Shown: positions 34,623 to 43,926, numbered from the stretch's first letter. The stretch: DNA of 64,000 nucleotides from an uncultured Lachnospiraceae bacterium (GCA_947625775.1 CANQPM010000005.1:162840-226839); one strand, 5' to 3'. The notes: a model not told the origin generated them from the sequence alone. Program-made: numbers and translations.

Positions 34623-35849
34623 ATGGAATACTTAAAACGTTCTCTTGAACGCAAATTTTTGCACATGAGTTCATTTTTTAAGGCGGTTTTAGTCACTGGC
34701 GCAAGGCAGGTCGGAAAGACCACAATGCTAAAGCATTTAGCACAAGGACAGGGGCGCACATATGTCACTATGGACGACACAATGGCGCGTATGCTTGCAA
34801 AATCAGATCCCATACTGTTTTTTCAGACATACAAACCGCCGATTATTATTGATGAGATACAAAAAGCGCCGAAGCTGTTTGAACAGATTAAGATTATGTG
34901 TGATGAGAGCGATGAGCGCGGCAGGTTTTGGCTTACAGGTTCACAGCAGTACAGAACAATGAAAAATATCCGCGAGACGCTTGCGGGCAGGGTGGGAATT
35001 TTGGAGCTTTACAGCCTGTCAAAAAATGAAGCCGAGGGCAGGAGTTTTTCAAATGAACTTGATTTTTCATTGGAGTGTCTGCTGGAGAGGCAGCCGCTTG
35101 TCAGGAAAAACGACATAGTGGACATATATGGGCATATTTGGAGGGGCGGCATGCCTGATGCAATTTTTGCCGATGCCGAGCAAAGGCAGGAATACTTTAA
35201 CTCTTACATCGAGACGTACCTTATGCGTGATGTGTCGGAAGAAGGCGGGATTATCGATACGGTACGTTTCCGCAAATTTTTAAACGCCTGCGCCGCGCTT
35301 ATTGCAGAACAGGTTAATTATAAGACTTTGGCGGACGCGGCTGAGATTTCCCAGCCGACGGCAAAGGAATGGCTGCGTCTGCTGCAGGGCTTGGGGATAA
35401 TCTGCCTGCTGCCGCCATATGCCAATAATGAATTGAAGCGTTTGGCAAAGACTCCAAAGCTGTATTTTTGTGATACAGGCTTGTGCGCCTATCTTTCAAT
35501 GTGGCTGACCAGGGACACCTTGATGAATGGCGCGGCGAGCGGACACTATTTTGAAAATTACGTGGTAACCGAGCTGTTGAAAAATTACGCTTATGCGCCG
35601 AATAAGGCAAATCTGACCTATTACCGCGATTCAAATGCAAAGGAAATCGATGTGTTTGTCGAAGAAAACGGTATAATCCACCCTCTTGAAATAAAAAAAT
35701 CCGCCAATCCTGACAGGCGTGAAATAAAAAAATATGAGCTGCTTGACAAGGCAGGTCTTACGCGCGGCAGTGGGGGGATAATCTGTATGTGCGAAAAAGT
35801 AATCCCAATTGACGCAAAAAATTGTTATATTCCCTGTAATCTGATATGA
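34623..35849 (+). CDS. AAA ATPase with DUF4143 C-terminal domain
   Basis: The 408-residue protein has Walker A GARQVGKTTML, Walker B PPIIIDEIQKAP and a GSQQ sensor segment, then the DUF4143 region (LYFCDTGLCAYL, ENYVVTELLKNY) with a PD-(D/E)XK-like site KEIDVFVEENGIIHPLEIKK. Proteins of this family are multi-copy in anaerobes and their role is unknown. GGAGGTCTACC precedes the ATG. Expression is likely repressible through the palindrome upstream. Part of its coding sequence and 3' flank recurs as a scar at 39454-39557, on the far side of the defence-like cassette. Confidence 0.88.
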   Translation: MEYLKRSLERKFLHMSSFFKAVLVTGARQVGKTTMLKHLAQGQGRTYVTMDDTMARMLAKSDPILFFQTYKPPIIIDEIQKAPKLFEQIKIMCDESDERGRFWLTGSQQYRTMKNIRETLAGRVGILELYSLSKNEAEGRSFSNELDFSLECLLERQPLVRKNDIVDIYGHIWRGGMPDAIFADAEQRQEYFNSYIETYLMRDVSEEGGIIDTVRFRKFLNACAALIAEQVNYKTLADAAEISQPTAKEWLRLLQGLGIICLLPPYANNELKRLAKTPKLYFCDTGLCAYLSMWLTRDTLMNGAASGHYFENYVVTELLKNYAYAPNKANLTYYRDSNAKEIDVFVEENGIIHPLEIKKSANPDRREIKKYELLDKAGLTRGSGGIICMCEKVIPIDAKNCYIPCNLI

Positions 35850-35940
35850 TATGTTCAAATCACATTGACTATTTGATTTCAATTGGATATACAAAACAAT
35901 TAAAATTGTAGTATAAAGTATAGTGTATGGGTAAATTTCA

Positions 35941-35969
35941 TTGTGCTTGTAAACTATGAGGTGTATAAT
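35941..35969 (+). promoter_or_regulatory. promoter of the ATPase-HNH-DUF262 cassette
   Basis: TTGTGC, 17 bases, TATAAT lies 25 bases before the TTG start at 35994. The leader is therefore very short. Confidence 0.6.
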
Positions 35970-35993
35970 TATAAAATAAGAGAGCTAAGCTGA

Positions 35994-37037
35994 TTGTCCG
36001 ACGAAAAAGATAGGGCCATTAAGGTGATAAATTGCAAGGACATAAAAAGGAGCGGATATCCAGTGGTTATTCATGTTTATCAATCAGGGATAATAGACGA
36101 GCAGGATTTAGAGATAAAATCAAAGGTTACAATAATATACGGCTATAATAATAGTGGAAAGACAACATTGCTTAAGGCTATAAATGCAGAGCTTCAAAAA
36201 CGTCTTCTTAAGGCATTTTTGAGTGAAAAGGAAATCCGTGAAATTCCGCTATATATACCGACAAACAGACTTGTAGTCAGTAAGACCAATACGCAGGCAG
36301 TAAAAATAGGCGATTATGAAGACTTAATGCAATATCAAAAGGATGCACTGGATAATTTTGCACTTCATCTTAGAAATATTAGAAATGAATTGATATTGAG
36401 TAGTGCTGTACAGCAATTTATTAAAAAGGCCGTGTGGTACATATTTGATATAGAAATAAAAAACATTACGCATCGTTATAGTGATGGTGTGGAGAATGTA
36501 ATTAACATATATTTAGATATAATATGGACTATAATGCAGGGAAATGTGCCGGGAAGACTTACATATAAGCAGTTAGAGAATCTGATGAATAAAGGCGCTC
36601 TTTGCGTTTTAATAGATGAAATCGAAATGTTTCTCCATGTAAATACGCAGACAAGGCTGATAGAATGTCTGACAGCTGATTTCCCACAATGCTCATTTGT
36701 TATAACGACACATTCCCCGTTAATATTGGCGCGCTGCAGAGAAGCAGCTGTTTATAACATAGAAGCTGGAGTGCTGAGCCCAATTTTGGACGAGCTGTAT
36801 TACAGAGATTTAGACAATATTTATGATGAATTATTTTTTGTAGAAGAGCTTCCCTTGCATCTGAAGGAAGATATAGATTATCTTGGAAGAATCATTATGA
36901 AAGAAATAGAGCCTGATGATAAAAAAATAAAAGATATATCAGAAAAAATGAAAGCAGAATATTATAATTTATTTCAAAAATACAATAGGATTTTGGTAAA
37001 AGCACAAAGTATGGTGGAGGAATATGGTAAAAATTGA
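35994..37037 (+). CDS. Septu PtuA-like AAA ATPase
   Basis: The 347-residue ATPase of the OLD/ABC-like class has Walker A GYNNSGKTT (residues 50-58), a central helical insert, then Walker B CVLIDEIEMFLH and the following TTHSPLILAR. It starts at TTG with a weak AGAG site. The next gene, overlapping by 14 bases, encodes an HNH endonuclease, which is the PtuA-PtuB order of Septu anti-phage systems. It is shorter than typical PtuA proteins, so Septu-like is as far as the evidence goes. In such systems the ATPase holds the nuclease in check until infection. Confidence 0.75.
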   Translation: MSDEKDRAIKVINCKDIKRSGYPVVIHVYQSGIIDEQDLEIKSKVTIIYGYNNSGKTTLLKAINAELQKRLLKAFLSEKEIREIPLYIPTNRLVVSKTNTQAVKIGDYEDLMQYQKDALDNFALHLRNIRNELILSSAVQQFIKKAVWYIFDIEIKNITHRYSDGVENVINIYLDIIWTIMQGNVPGRLTYKQLENLMNKGALCVLIDEIEMFLHVNTQTRLIECLTADFPQCSFVITTHSPLILARCREAAVYNIEAGVLSPILDELYYRDLDNIYDELFFVEELPLHLKEDIDYLGRIIMKEIEPDDKKIKDISEKMKAEYYNLFQKYNRILVKAQSMVEEYGKN

Positions 37038-37698
37038 CCGTGGAAAAGGGTATCCCAAAATGCTTGCAAAGACAAGCAGTGAGTTTAAAAGGCGTATAAG
37101 TGGTATGACCACAAAAGAAGCGTATGAGTTTTATGTAAAAAATAAAAAGCGTGAGGGATTTAAGTATAAAACTGATGAAACGCGACGCAGGTTTAAGAAA
37201 ATAAATTATGGCAGGTGTTCCTTCTGCACTAAAATTATATCGGAATTTGATGACGAAATGACAGTAGAGCACATAAAAATTAAACGCGATTATCCCAGCA
37301 AAATATTTGAATGGACTAATATGCTGTGCGCCTGTCGTACATGTAACAATAAGAGAGGAACAAGAGCTTTTGATTCGGCAAAATATTTAGATCCAACAAA
37401 AATAGAGGATATAGACAAATATTTTTCATACAGATTAAGCGGTGAAATAGTTCCAAACGACAGGCTGTCAGACGAGGAAAAAGGCAAGGCTCAGTATATG
37501 ATAGATATGTATAAGCTAAACAGACGTACACTGATAAATGAGCGCAGAAAATTTATGGAGGACTTGATGCAGGATGAAGCCTTTTACAATTTATTAAAGA
37601 AAAAAGAATATGAAAATGCACATATTATATTTTTGTCTTTATTTACATATTATAAGAAGCAAAGGACAGCTTCTTATAATCAGATTTTCGGCGCATAA
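37024..37698 (+). CDS. Septu PtuB-like HNH endonuclease
   Basis: The 224-residue protein has an HNH core with zinc knuckles: Cys65 and Cys68 (CSFC), Glu82-His83 (TVEHIKIK), Asn99, then Cys104 and Cys107 (CRTCNNKRG). That is the HNH nuclease pattern with a structural Cys4 zinc site. A basic N-terminal region precedes it. The ATG overlaps the ATPase gene by 14 bases, so expression is coupled. With the ATPase it forms a Septu-like pair that would degrade nucleic acid on activation. Confidence 0.82.
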   Translation: MVKIDRGKGYPKMLAKTSSEFKRRISGMTTKEAYEFYVKNKKREGFKYKTDETRRRFKKINYGRCSFCTKIISEFDDEMTVEHIKIKRDYPSKIFEWTNMLCACRTCNNKRGTRAFDSAKYLDPTKIEDIDKYFSYRLSGEIVPNDRLSDEEKGKAQYMIDMYKLNRRTLINERRKFMEDLMQDEAFYNLLKKKEYENAHIIFLSLFTYYKKQRTASYNQIFGA

Positions 37699-37766
37699 GG
37701 CGCGCCTTTTGCCGGAAGCAGAGGACAGATTCTGATAAGATATATTATAAGGGGGTGTACAAATAA

Positions 37767-39440
37767 ATGGAAAATAAGGAGTTTGTATTGGACCAAGTTA
37801 CTATAAAAAAATTACTTACAATATATAAATTAGTAATACCCGATTTTCAGCGCAGCTTTGTATGGAAAAAACAAAAAAAACAGCAGCTTTTGGAGTCCCT
37901 GTTTCGTGGATTTCCCATTGGGGCTATAACGTTGTATGAGGATGGGGGAGCATATTATATTATTGACGGTTTGCAAAGAATAAATACACTTAACCAGTAT
38001 CTTTCAAGCCCAAGCTCTGTTATCAGATTCGATGATTTCTATGAGAAAATTGAGGACTGCATTGAGGAGTTTATGCGTGAAAACGGTATAGTATTGTACG
38101 AAAAGCATATGCGGCAGTGTATAAAGACATGGTATGAAAAGCTGAACAAGCTATATGAGTTTGAGAAGGTAAGCGTTTTAAATAGTGTTTTAATGTCCTC
38201 AAAAAAGGAAATTGCTGAGGTATTTAAGGATTTGACAAAGGTTGAGGAGCTGCTTGACATTGCCAAGGGTAAAATAGAGATTGTGCATGATGATGTAGCA
38301 TTGATTATTTATAGAGGGTGCAAGGAGGATTTACCTGACCTGTTCAGAAACATAAATACTGGAAGCATAGCTTTGTCACAATATGAAATATTACAGTCTA
38401 TGTGGATAAATAATAACCTTGATAAAGAGCTTTTGAATGAAACCTATGAGGCATTTAATAAAGAACTGGAACTGATTAGAGACAGATATGAAATACAAGC
38501 TGTTATGTCTTCTGGAAAATTTGACATATTTAAAAATATAGTCGGATTAAATCATGAGATATGCTGCAAAAAAAATGCTAATTTCCTTTTTCACTTTAGT
38601 GCTTTTAGGGAACTGTCCAATTCTGATAAAGAGAAAAAAAATACGGATAAATACTTTGATAATGATGGTATTGCTTTTGAAATTTATTCTACATTATTAA
38701 GCCATTCACCAAATAAAATTGTGCAGGCAGTTGACACGTTGTATAAAAACGGAGAAAATATAACAAAGATAAGTAAATTTTTATGTGAATTGAATCACAT
38801 TATACTATTGTCAATCGATGATGCAGTCCGCGAGCTGCAAAGGCAAAGGTATTCAATGTCTGACAGTAAATATCATTCTCTTTATGTGCTTGCAGGCATT
38901 ATATGGTCAAGATATGATATTGATTTAAAAAATCTTATGATTAATGAAATTCCGCTGAATGAAAAAATATATGATGAAAGCCTAAACCTGGAAAAGCATA
39001 TTAGGGAAAAATGGTTTGTAGATGAAAAGCGCCAGATAAGCTTTTTCAATATAAAGCTTGAGGAGCTTGCGGGATTGCAGGCAAAAGCATATATTACAGA
39101 TAGTGGAAAAGCTGTTGAGGCAGGCATATATGATGGTATTTTGGCTATAAAAATAAATGGAGAAATAATTATGGAGAATACAGTAAAGGCGTTTTACAGG
39201 ACAATTTTTAAGAAACTAATAAAAATTGAAGCACCTATTGAAAATTATATACCTTATGCAACAGGGAAAAAACGTTACCTTGTAAACAAAACGGGAAAGC
39301 ATATTGGCGAGGAGCCGTTTGTGTCCCCGATTTGCGTTGGGGAATATTATATTGAAACGCACAAGAGCAAACGAGGTGCAACCAGAGATATTTATAATTT
39401 TATTAAAAAATTAGGTGTTGATGTTGAATATGTAAAATAG
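37767..39440 (+). CDS. DUF262 (GmrSD/ParB-like nuclease fold) protein
   Basis: The 557-residue protein begins with a DUF262 domain: IPDFQRSFVW (residues 24-33), LLESLFRGFPIGAI and DGLQR (67-71), the equivalent of the DGQQR motif. This fold is used for nucleotide hydrolysis or DNA cleavage in GmrSD and other defence proteins. A helical middle part and a C-terminal domain of about 110 residues (RYLVNKTGKHIGEEPFV, IETHKSKRGATRD) are not recognised. AAGGGGGTG precedes the ATG, 68 bases after the HNH gene, without a clear promoter, so it is probably the third gene of the same operon. Confidence 0.8.
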   Translation: MENKEFVLDQVTIKKLLTIYKLVIPDFQRSFVWKKQKKQQLLESLFRGFPIGAITLYEDGGAYYIIDGLQRINTLNQYLSSPSSVIRFDDFYEKIEDCIEEFMRENGIVLYEKHMRQCIKTWYEKLNKLYEFEKVSVLNSVLMSSKKEIAEVFKDLTKVEELLDIAKGKIEIVHDDVALIIYRGCKEDLPDLFRNINTGSIALSQYEILQSMWINNNLDKELLNETYEAFNKELELIRDRYEIQAVMSSGKFDIFKNIVGLNHEICCKKNANFLFHFSAFRELSNSDKEKKNTDKYFDNDGIAFEIYSTLLSHSPNKIVQAVDTLYKNGENITKISKFLCELNHIILLSIDDAVRELQRQRYSMSDSKYHSLYVLAGIIWSRYDIDLKNLMINEIPLNEKIYDESLNLEKHIREKWFVDEKRQISFFNIKLEELAGLQAKAYITDSGKAVEAGIYDGILAIKINGEIIMENTVKAFYRTIFKKLIKIEAPIENYIPYATGKKRYLVNKTGKHIGEEPFVSPICVGEYYIETHKSKRGATRDIYNFIKKLGVDVEYVK

Positions 39441-39453
39441 TCTGTTAATTGAA

Positions 39454-39557
39454 TTTTTCAGACATACAAACCGCCGATTATTATTTATGTTTAAATCGCA
39501 TTGACTATTTAATTGGTGTTGGATATACTAAAAACACAAATTAATTCAAATTGTAAT
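39454..39557 (+). pseudogene. deletion scar of a second DUF4143 ATPase gene copy
   Basis: Bases 39454-39485 are identical over 32 bp to 34819-34850 inside the ATPase gene. From 39486 the sequence continues as a diverged copy of the 3' flank of that gene (compare 35850 onward: tatgtt-aaatc-cattgacta and ggatatac). The junction thus joins an internal point of the gene to its downstream flank, about 1 kb of coding sequence missing. It lies just after the ATPase-HNH-DUF262 cassette. Confidence 0.8.
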
Positions 39558-39605
39558 TAAGCAGCAGCTCCTAGAGGAGTCGGCAAAATATATTTAGAAG
39601 GAAGC

Positions 39606-41219
39606 GTGAAGACAGTGGGAATGTTCCTGAACAGTGGCATTGCGTATGAGGCATATACGGAGGTACTCAGAGATAAATATTTTGTCGATAAATCCATGCT
39701 GATTAGCGAATTGCTGCCTGCGCTTGGAAGAAAAAACAGATACTTCTGCATTACAAGACCGCGGCGTTTTGGCAAGACAGTGATGGCAAACATGGTGGGC
39801 GCTTTTTTTGAAAAGACAAATAAAGCGAGCCTGTTTGGCGGTTTAGATATATCACGGGTAAAAGACTATAAAAACTATTTGAATAAATATGATGTAATTT
39901 ATATAGATTTCAGCCGTATTCCTGAAAGCTGCAGTTCGTATCAAAAATACATTTCACGCATTATTGGCGGATTAAAAGATGATATATTAAATCAATTTTC
40001 AGATCTTAGTTTGGACAGTGGCAAGTCAATATGGGATATTTTGCAGGAAGTAAACGAAAAGAAAAAAAATAAATTTATTTTCGTGATGGACGAATGGGAC
40101 GCTGTTTTTCATATGACATATGTTTCTGATGAGGAGAGAAAGGAATATCTTCTGTTTTTAAAAAGCTTATTGAAGGATCAGATTTATGTGGAGCTTGCGT
40201 ATATGACAGGCGTGCTTCCTATCGCTAAGTATTCCAGTGGCTCTGAGCTGAATATGTTCGTGGAATATGACATGGTTATTTCTGAAAAATTCAGTGAATA
40301 CTTTGGCTTTTTGGACACAGAGGTTGATGCGTTGTACAGCATTTATCAAAAAGAAACAGCAGCGCGGAAATTCAGCAGGGAAGACCTGCGCATTTGGTAT
40401 GACGGATATTATACGGCTAAGGGCGAGCGGCTTTATAATCCGCGTTCTGTTGTTTTGGCGCTGACAGATAACCAGCTGCGCAACTATTGGACAAGCTCAG
40501 GTCCATATGATGAAATATTTTACTATATCCGCAACAATATAGATGACGTGAGAGATGATTTAGCCCTCATGGTATCAGGTGAGTGTGTCGCCGCTGATAT
40601 AGGGCAGTACGCCGCAGGCTCAATGGAGGTGGAGTCACGAGATCAGATATATTCGGCGATGCTGGTGTACGGACTTCTGACATATGAGGATGGCGAGGTG
40701 CTTATTCCCAACAAGGAGCTTATGGATAAGTTTAATGAAATGCTGCTGTCGAAAGACTCTTTGGGATATGTGTACAGACTTGCAAAAAAATCGGAGCAAA
40801 TGCTGAAGGCTACTATTTCCCAGGATACGCGCACAATGGAGGAAATACTGGAATTTGCGCACAATACGGAGGCGCCTGTCTTGTCATACAACAGTGAAAC
40901 GGAGCTTTCGGCGGTGGTAAACCTGTGTTATTTGTCGGCGCGCAACAAATACCGCGTTGAGAGGGAGGATAAGGCAGGTAAGGGTTTTGTCGATTTTATA
41001 TTTTATCCTGAGCGCAGAAACAGTGATTGTATTATATTGGAATTAAAAGTAAATTCTACCCCGGATGAAGCGATTAAACAAATAAAAAATAAGAATTATG
41101 CTCTCCGTTTTGAGGGAAAGCTGGGAGAAGCGCCGAAGTACACGGGGAGGATTCTGCTGGTTGGCATAAGCTATGACAAGGATACGAAAGTACACAAATG
41201 TAAGGTAGAAGCAGTCTGA
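39606..41219 (+). CDS. AAA-ATPase-like protein with C-terminal PD-(D/E)XK domain
   Basis: The 537-residue protein belongs to the AAA-ATPase_like/PDDEXK_9 family. It has LRDKYFVDKSMLISELL, a Walker A variant ITRPRRFGKTVMANM, Walker B FVMDEWD, the YDGYYT motif region, and a C-terminal nuclease-like site FVDFIFYPERRNSDCIILELKVN. Function is unknown; the family is strongly expanded in gut anaerobes. The GTG start at 39606 fits the family N terminus and has AGAAGGA a few bases upstream. Its stop codon overlaps a terminator hairpin. Confidence 0.88.
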   Translation: MKTVGMFLNSGIAYEAYTEVLRDKYFVDKSMLISELLPALGRKNRYFCITRPRRFGKTVMANMVGAFFEKTNKASLFGGLDISRVKDYKNYLNKYDVIYIDFSRIPESCSSYQKYISRIIGGLKDDILNQFSDLSLDSGKSIWDILQEVNEKKKNKFIFVMDEWDAVFHMTYVSDEERKEYLLFLKSLLKDQIYVELAYMTGVLPIAKYSSGSELNMFVEYDMVISEKFSEYFGFLDTEVDALYSIYQKETAARKFSREDLRIWYDGYYTAKGERLYNPRSVVLALTDNQLRNYWTSSGPYDEIFYYIRNNIDDVRDDLALMVSGECVAADIGQYAAGSMEVESRDQIYSAMLVYGLLTYEDGEVLIPNKELMDKFNEMLLSKDSLGYVYRLAKKSEQMLKATISQDTRTMEEILEFAHNTEAPVLSYNSETELSAVVNLCYLSARNKYRVEREDKAGKGFVDFIFYPERRNSDCIILELKVNSTPDEAIKQIKNKNYALRFEGKLGEAPKYTGRILLVGISYDKDTKVHKCKVEAV

Positions 41220-41239
41220 CAGCTTCTGCCTTACTTTTT
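41202..41239 (+). terminator. terminator overlapping the end of the AAA/PD-(D/E)XK gene
   Basis: The stem aaggtagaagc/gcttctgcctt (one G-T pair) is followed by ACTTTTTG. Its left arm lies in the last codons of the gene. Confidence 0.75.
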
Positions 41240-41315
41240 GCAGTAATCATATTTATACTAAGGTAGGTCAAAGTATGTACAACATAGGAAAATTTACATA
41301 GCAGGAGGGCTGCAA

Positions 41316-41984
41316 ATGGCGGACAGGATAATGCTTATAGAAGACGATAAGACGATATGCGGCGAGCTTATGACACTCTTGTCAGCAAATAAATATGACG
41401 TTGGTGTCATTTCTGATTTCCACAGAACATATGAGGAGACGGTGGCGTTTGCACCGCAGCTTGTGCTGCTTGACATTAATCTGCCTTATGAAGACGGCTT
41501 TAAGGTGTGCGCAAAGCTTAGGCACAGCTTTGACTTTCCGATTATTTTTGTCACGAGTCGCAATACGGATATGGACGAGCTAAACAGCATTATGACGGGC
41601 GGCGACGCGTTTATAACAAAGCCATACAATACCGCGATACTTCTGGCAAAAATAGCGTCGCTTTTAAAACGGGCATACGGCGGGCAGGAAAGCACGGTGG
41701 TAGAACATAACGGTGTGATGCTGAGACTTGAAAACGGCTGTGCAGAGCGCGGGGGTGCCAGTGTGGAGCTTACGAAAAATGAGCAGAAAATTTTATATTA
41801 TCTGATGAAAAACGCGGGGAAAATCTGTGCGCGGGCGAACATAACGGAATATTTGTGGGACAATAGGATTTACATTGACGACAATACGCTGAGCGTAAAT
41901 GTCACAAGGCTAAGGGAAAAGCTTACGCGCATAGGGGCTGAGGAATATATAAAAACGAAGCATAGGCAGGGGTATCTTGTATAG
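41316..41984 (+). CDS. BceR-like response regulator
   Basis: The 222-residue regulator has an acidic pocket (LIEDD), phospho-acceptor Asp53 (LLDINLPYEDG), FVTSR and TKPYN switch residues, and an OmpR winged helix (LTKNEQKILYYLM, NVTRLREKL, KTKHRQGYLV). GCAGGAGGGC precedes the ATG. Gene order regulator, kinase, ATPase, permease is that of Bce peptide-resistance modules. Its likely site is TTACA-AAAC-TGTAA at 43056, an exact match to the BceR consensus. Confidence 0.92.
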   Translation: MADRIMLIEDDKTICGELMTLLSANKYDVGVISDFHRTYEETVAFAPQLVLLDINLPYEDGFKVCAKLRHSFDFPIIFVTSRNTDMDELNSIMTGGDAFITKPYNTAILLAKIASLLKRAYGGQESTVVEHNGVMLRLENGCAERGGASVELTKNEQKILYYLMKNAGKICARANITEYLWDNRIYIDDNTLSVNVTRLREKLTRIGAEEYIKTKHRQGYLV

Positions 41985-42025
41985 GCTATTTCATGCGGGT
42001 AAGCGATTATGCGGAATATTAAGGT

Positions 42026-43045
42026 ATGGGAGAATATATAAATATTAGACGTTATCTAAAGGACAGGCTTGCCGTTATCGCGTTAAATCTGGCGGGTATG
42101 GTTTTTATGGCTCTTTTTCTGCTGTCGGCGGGCAACAGTCTGGACACTGTGCTTTTGGTAATCGGAATGTGGATATTGGCGGCTGTTTTGTATTTTGCTG
42201 TGTCGTTTCGGGCAAGGCGCAGGTATCTTATGGGGATAATCGGACTTGCAGACAGGTTACAGGAAAAATATCTTGTCTCCGAAATAATCGAAAAGCCAGC
42301 GCGCATGGACGATGAAGTATTTTACTGGCTATTGAAGTCGGCGGACAAGTCCATGCTTGAAAAAATTTCGGAAATAAAGCAGGAAAAACAGGATTATAAG
42401 GAATATATCGAGCAGTGGGTTCACGAGGCGAAGACGCCTGTCACGGCAATGTGCCTGATTTGCGAGAACAACAAGGAAACAGTTCCGCGGATACTTTTGG
42501 CGGAGCTTGAACGCGCAGACCAGTATATTGAGCAGGCGCTTTTTTTCGCAAGGAGTGATTACACACATAAGGACTATATCATACGTGAGACGTGCCTTGA
42601 GGATATTGTGCATCTGGCTGTGGCGCAGAACAGGCAGCTTTTGATACAGAACAATGTCAGGGTTGAGGTGGAAGACTCAGAAATAACGGCATACACGGAT
42701 GGGAAGTGGATAGCCTTTATAATAAGCCAGCTTATTCAAAACGCAGTCAAATATAAAAGTGACACTCCTGTCATAAAAATCGCGATAGGAATGGAAAACG
42801 GCAGCGCGTTTTTGGCGATATCGGATAATGGCATAGGCATATCAGATGATGAGCTGCCACGCGTATTTGACAAGGGCTTTACAGGGACAAACGGGCGTAA
42901 CGGCGAAAAAGCCACAGGCTTGGGGCTGTACCTTTGCAAACGGCTGTGTGATAAGCTTGGTGTGGGGCTTAGCGTAAGCTCTGACGGTAAAGGAACAAAG
43001 TTCAGGTTGGTGTTTAATGGGAATGAGCTTGTGATAAATGGATAA
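42026..43045 (+). CDS. BceS-like intramembrane-sensing histidine kinase
   Basis: The 339-residue kinase has two TM helices (about 14-34 and 40-58) joined by a very short loop and no extracellular sensor. It has the His motif WVHEAKTPVTAM, typical of the BceS group, then SQLIQNAVKY (N box), SDNGIGI and GLGLYLCKRL. Such kinases do not bind peptides but read the activity of the BceAB transporter. It follows the regulator gene by 41 bases. Confidence 0.92.
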   Translation: MGEYINIRRYLKDRLAVIALNLAGMVFMALFLLSAGNSLDTVLLVIGMWILAAVLYFAVSFRARRRYLMGIIGLADRLQEKYLVSEIIEKPARMDDEVFYWLLKSADKSMLEKISEIKQEKQDYKEYIEQWVHEAKTPVTAMCLICENNKETVPRILLAELERADQYIEQALFFARSDYTHKDYIIRETCLEDIVHLAVAQNRQLLIQNNVRVEVEDSEITAYTDGKWIAFIISQLIQNAVKYKSDTPVIKIAIGMENGSAFLAISDNGIGISDDELPRVFDKGFTGTNGRNGEKATGLGLYLCKRLCDKLGVGLSVSSDGKGTKFRLVFNGNELVING

Positions 43046-43055
43046 AAGGAAGTTC

Positions 43056-43096
43056 TTACAAAACTGTAAGAATTTCGTAAGAAAAGGTGATACATT
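43056..43096 (+). promoter_or_regulatory. BceR-type operator and activator-dependent promoter
   Basis: TTACA-AAAC-TGTAA (43056-43069) matches the BceR consensus exactly, and a third half-site CGTAA follows at 43076, 11 bp after TGTAA. TACATT at 43091 is a plausible -10 with no -35. Half-site count, spacing and distance to the -10 match the region at 13883-13935. Confidence 0.75.
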
Positions 43097-43179
43097 ATGT
43101 GTCGCCTTTTTTGTATTATTATATTTACAGTAATCGGCAGCAAAGCCTAAAATATAAAAAGAAAAGAGGCGGAAAATAA

Positions 43180-43926
43180 ATGGACAATTTATTGGAATTA
43201 AAATCAATCCAAAAATACTACGGCACGAGGGGCAGTATCACAAGGGCGGTAAATGGCATAAGCTTTAGCGTGAGTGAGGGCGAGTTTATCGGCATAATGG
43301 GCGCGTCGGGCTCGGGAAAGACCACACTTTTAAACTGTATAGCGACAATAGACAACGTAAGCGCAGGACATATTTTCCTTGAGGGCGTGGACATAACAGA
43401 GCTTAAAGAAAATCAGCTTGCCCGTTTCAGACGCGAAAAGCTTGGATTTATATTTCAGGATTTTAATCTTCTCGACACGCTTACGCTGGGGGAGAATATA
43501 GCTATGGCGCAGACCATCAATCGGACACCTGCGGACGAAATAGACAAAAACGTCGCGGAAATCGCGCAAAAGCTCAATATATCAGCTCTTTTGGACAAAT
43601 ATCCGTATGAGGTATCGGGCGGTGAGAAACAGCGCTGCGCCTGTGCGCGCGCCATTGTCAACAAGCCGCGCCTTATCCTTGCAGACGAGCCGACAGGGGC
43701 GCTTGACAGCCATTCCGCGCAGATGCTCCTCGAAACGATGAAATCCATGAATGAACAGCTTGGCGCAACGCTCCTGCTTGTGACGCACGACGCTTTCACG
43801 GCAAGCTACGCAAACCGTATTCTGTTTCTGAGAGACGGAGAAATTTTCACGGAGCTTGTAAAAGGAAATAATACGCGCAGACAATTTTTTGGGAAAATTC
43901 TTGATGTGCTGTCTATGATATCATAA
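43180..43926 (+). CDS. BceA-like ABC ATPase
   Basis: The 248-residue ATPase has Walker [14 protein letters not shown]-loop FIFQDFNLLDTLT, signature VSGGEKQR, Walker [14 protein letters not shown] and H-loop VTHD. The FNLLDTLT segment is typical of BceA-type exporters. AGGCGG lies before the ATG. The permease gene begins 136 bases downstream. Together they would detoxify and sense lipid-II cycle antibiotics such as bacitracin or lantibiotics. Confidence 0.93.
   Translation: MDNLLELKSIQKYYGTRGSITRAVNGISFSVSEGEFIGIMGASGSGKTTLLNCIATIDNVSAGHIFLEGVDITELKENQLARFRREKLGFIFQDFNLLDTLTLGENIAMAQTINRTPADEIDKNVAEIAQKLNISALLDKYPYEVSGGEKQRCACARAIVNKPRLILADEPTGALDSHSAQMLLETMKSMNEQLGATLLLVTHDAFTASYANRILFLRDGEIFTELVKGNNTRRQFFGKILDVLSMIS

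Noticed and set aside
35994..39440. Retron-associated Septu
   Set aside because: No reverse transcriptase gene or msr/msd-like structure was seen near the ATPase-HNH pair.
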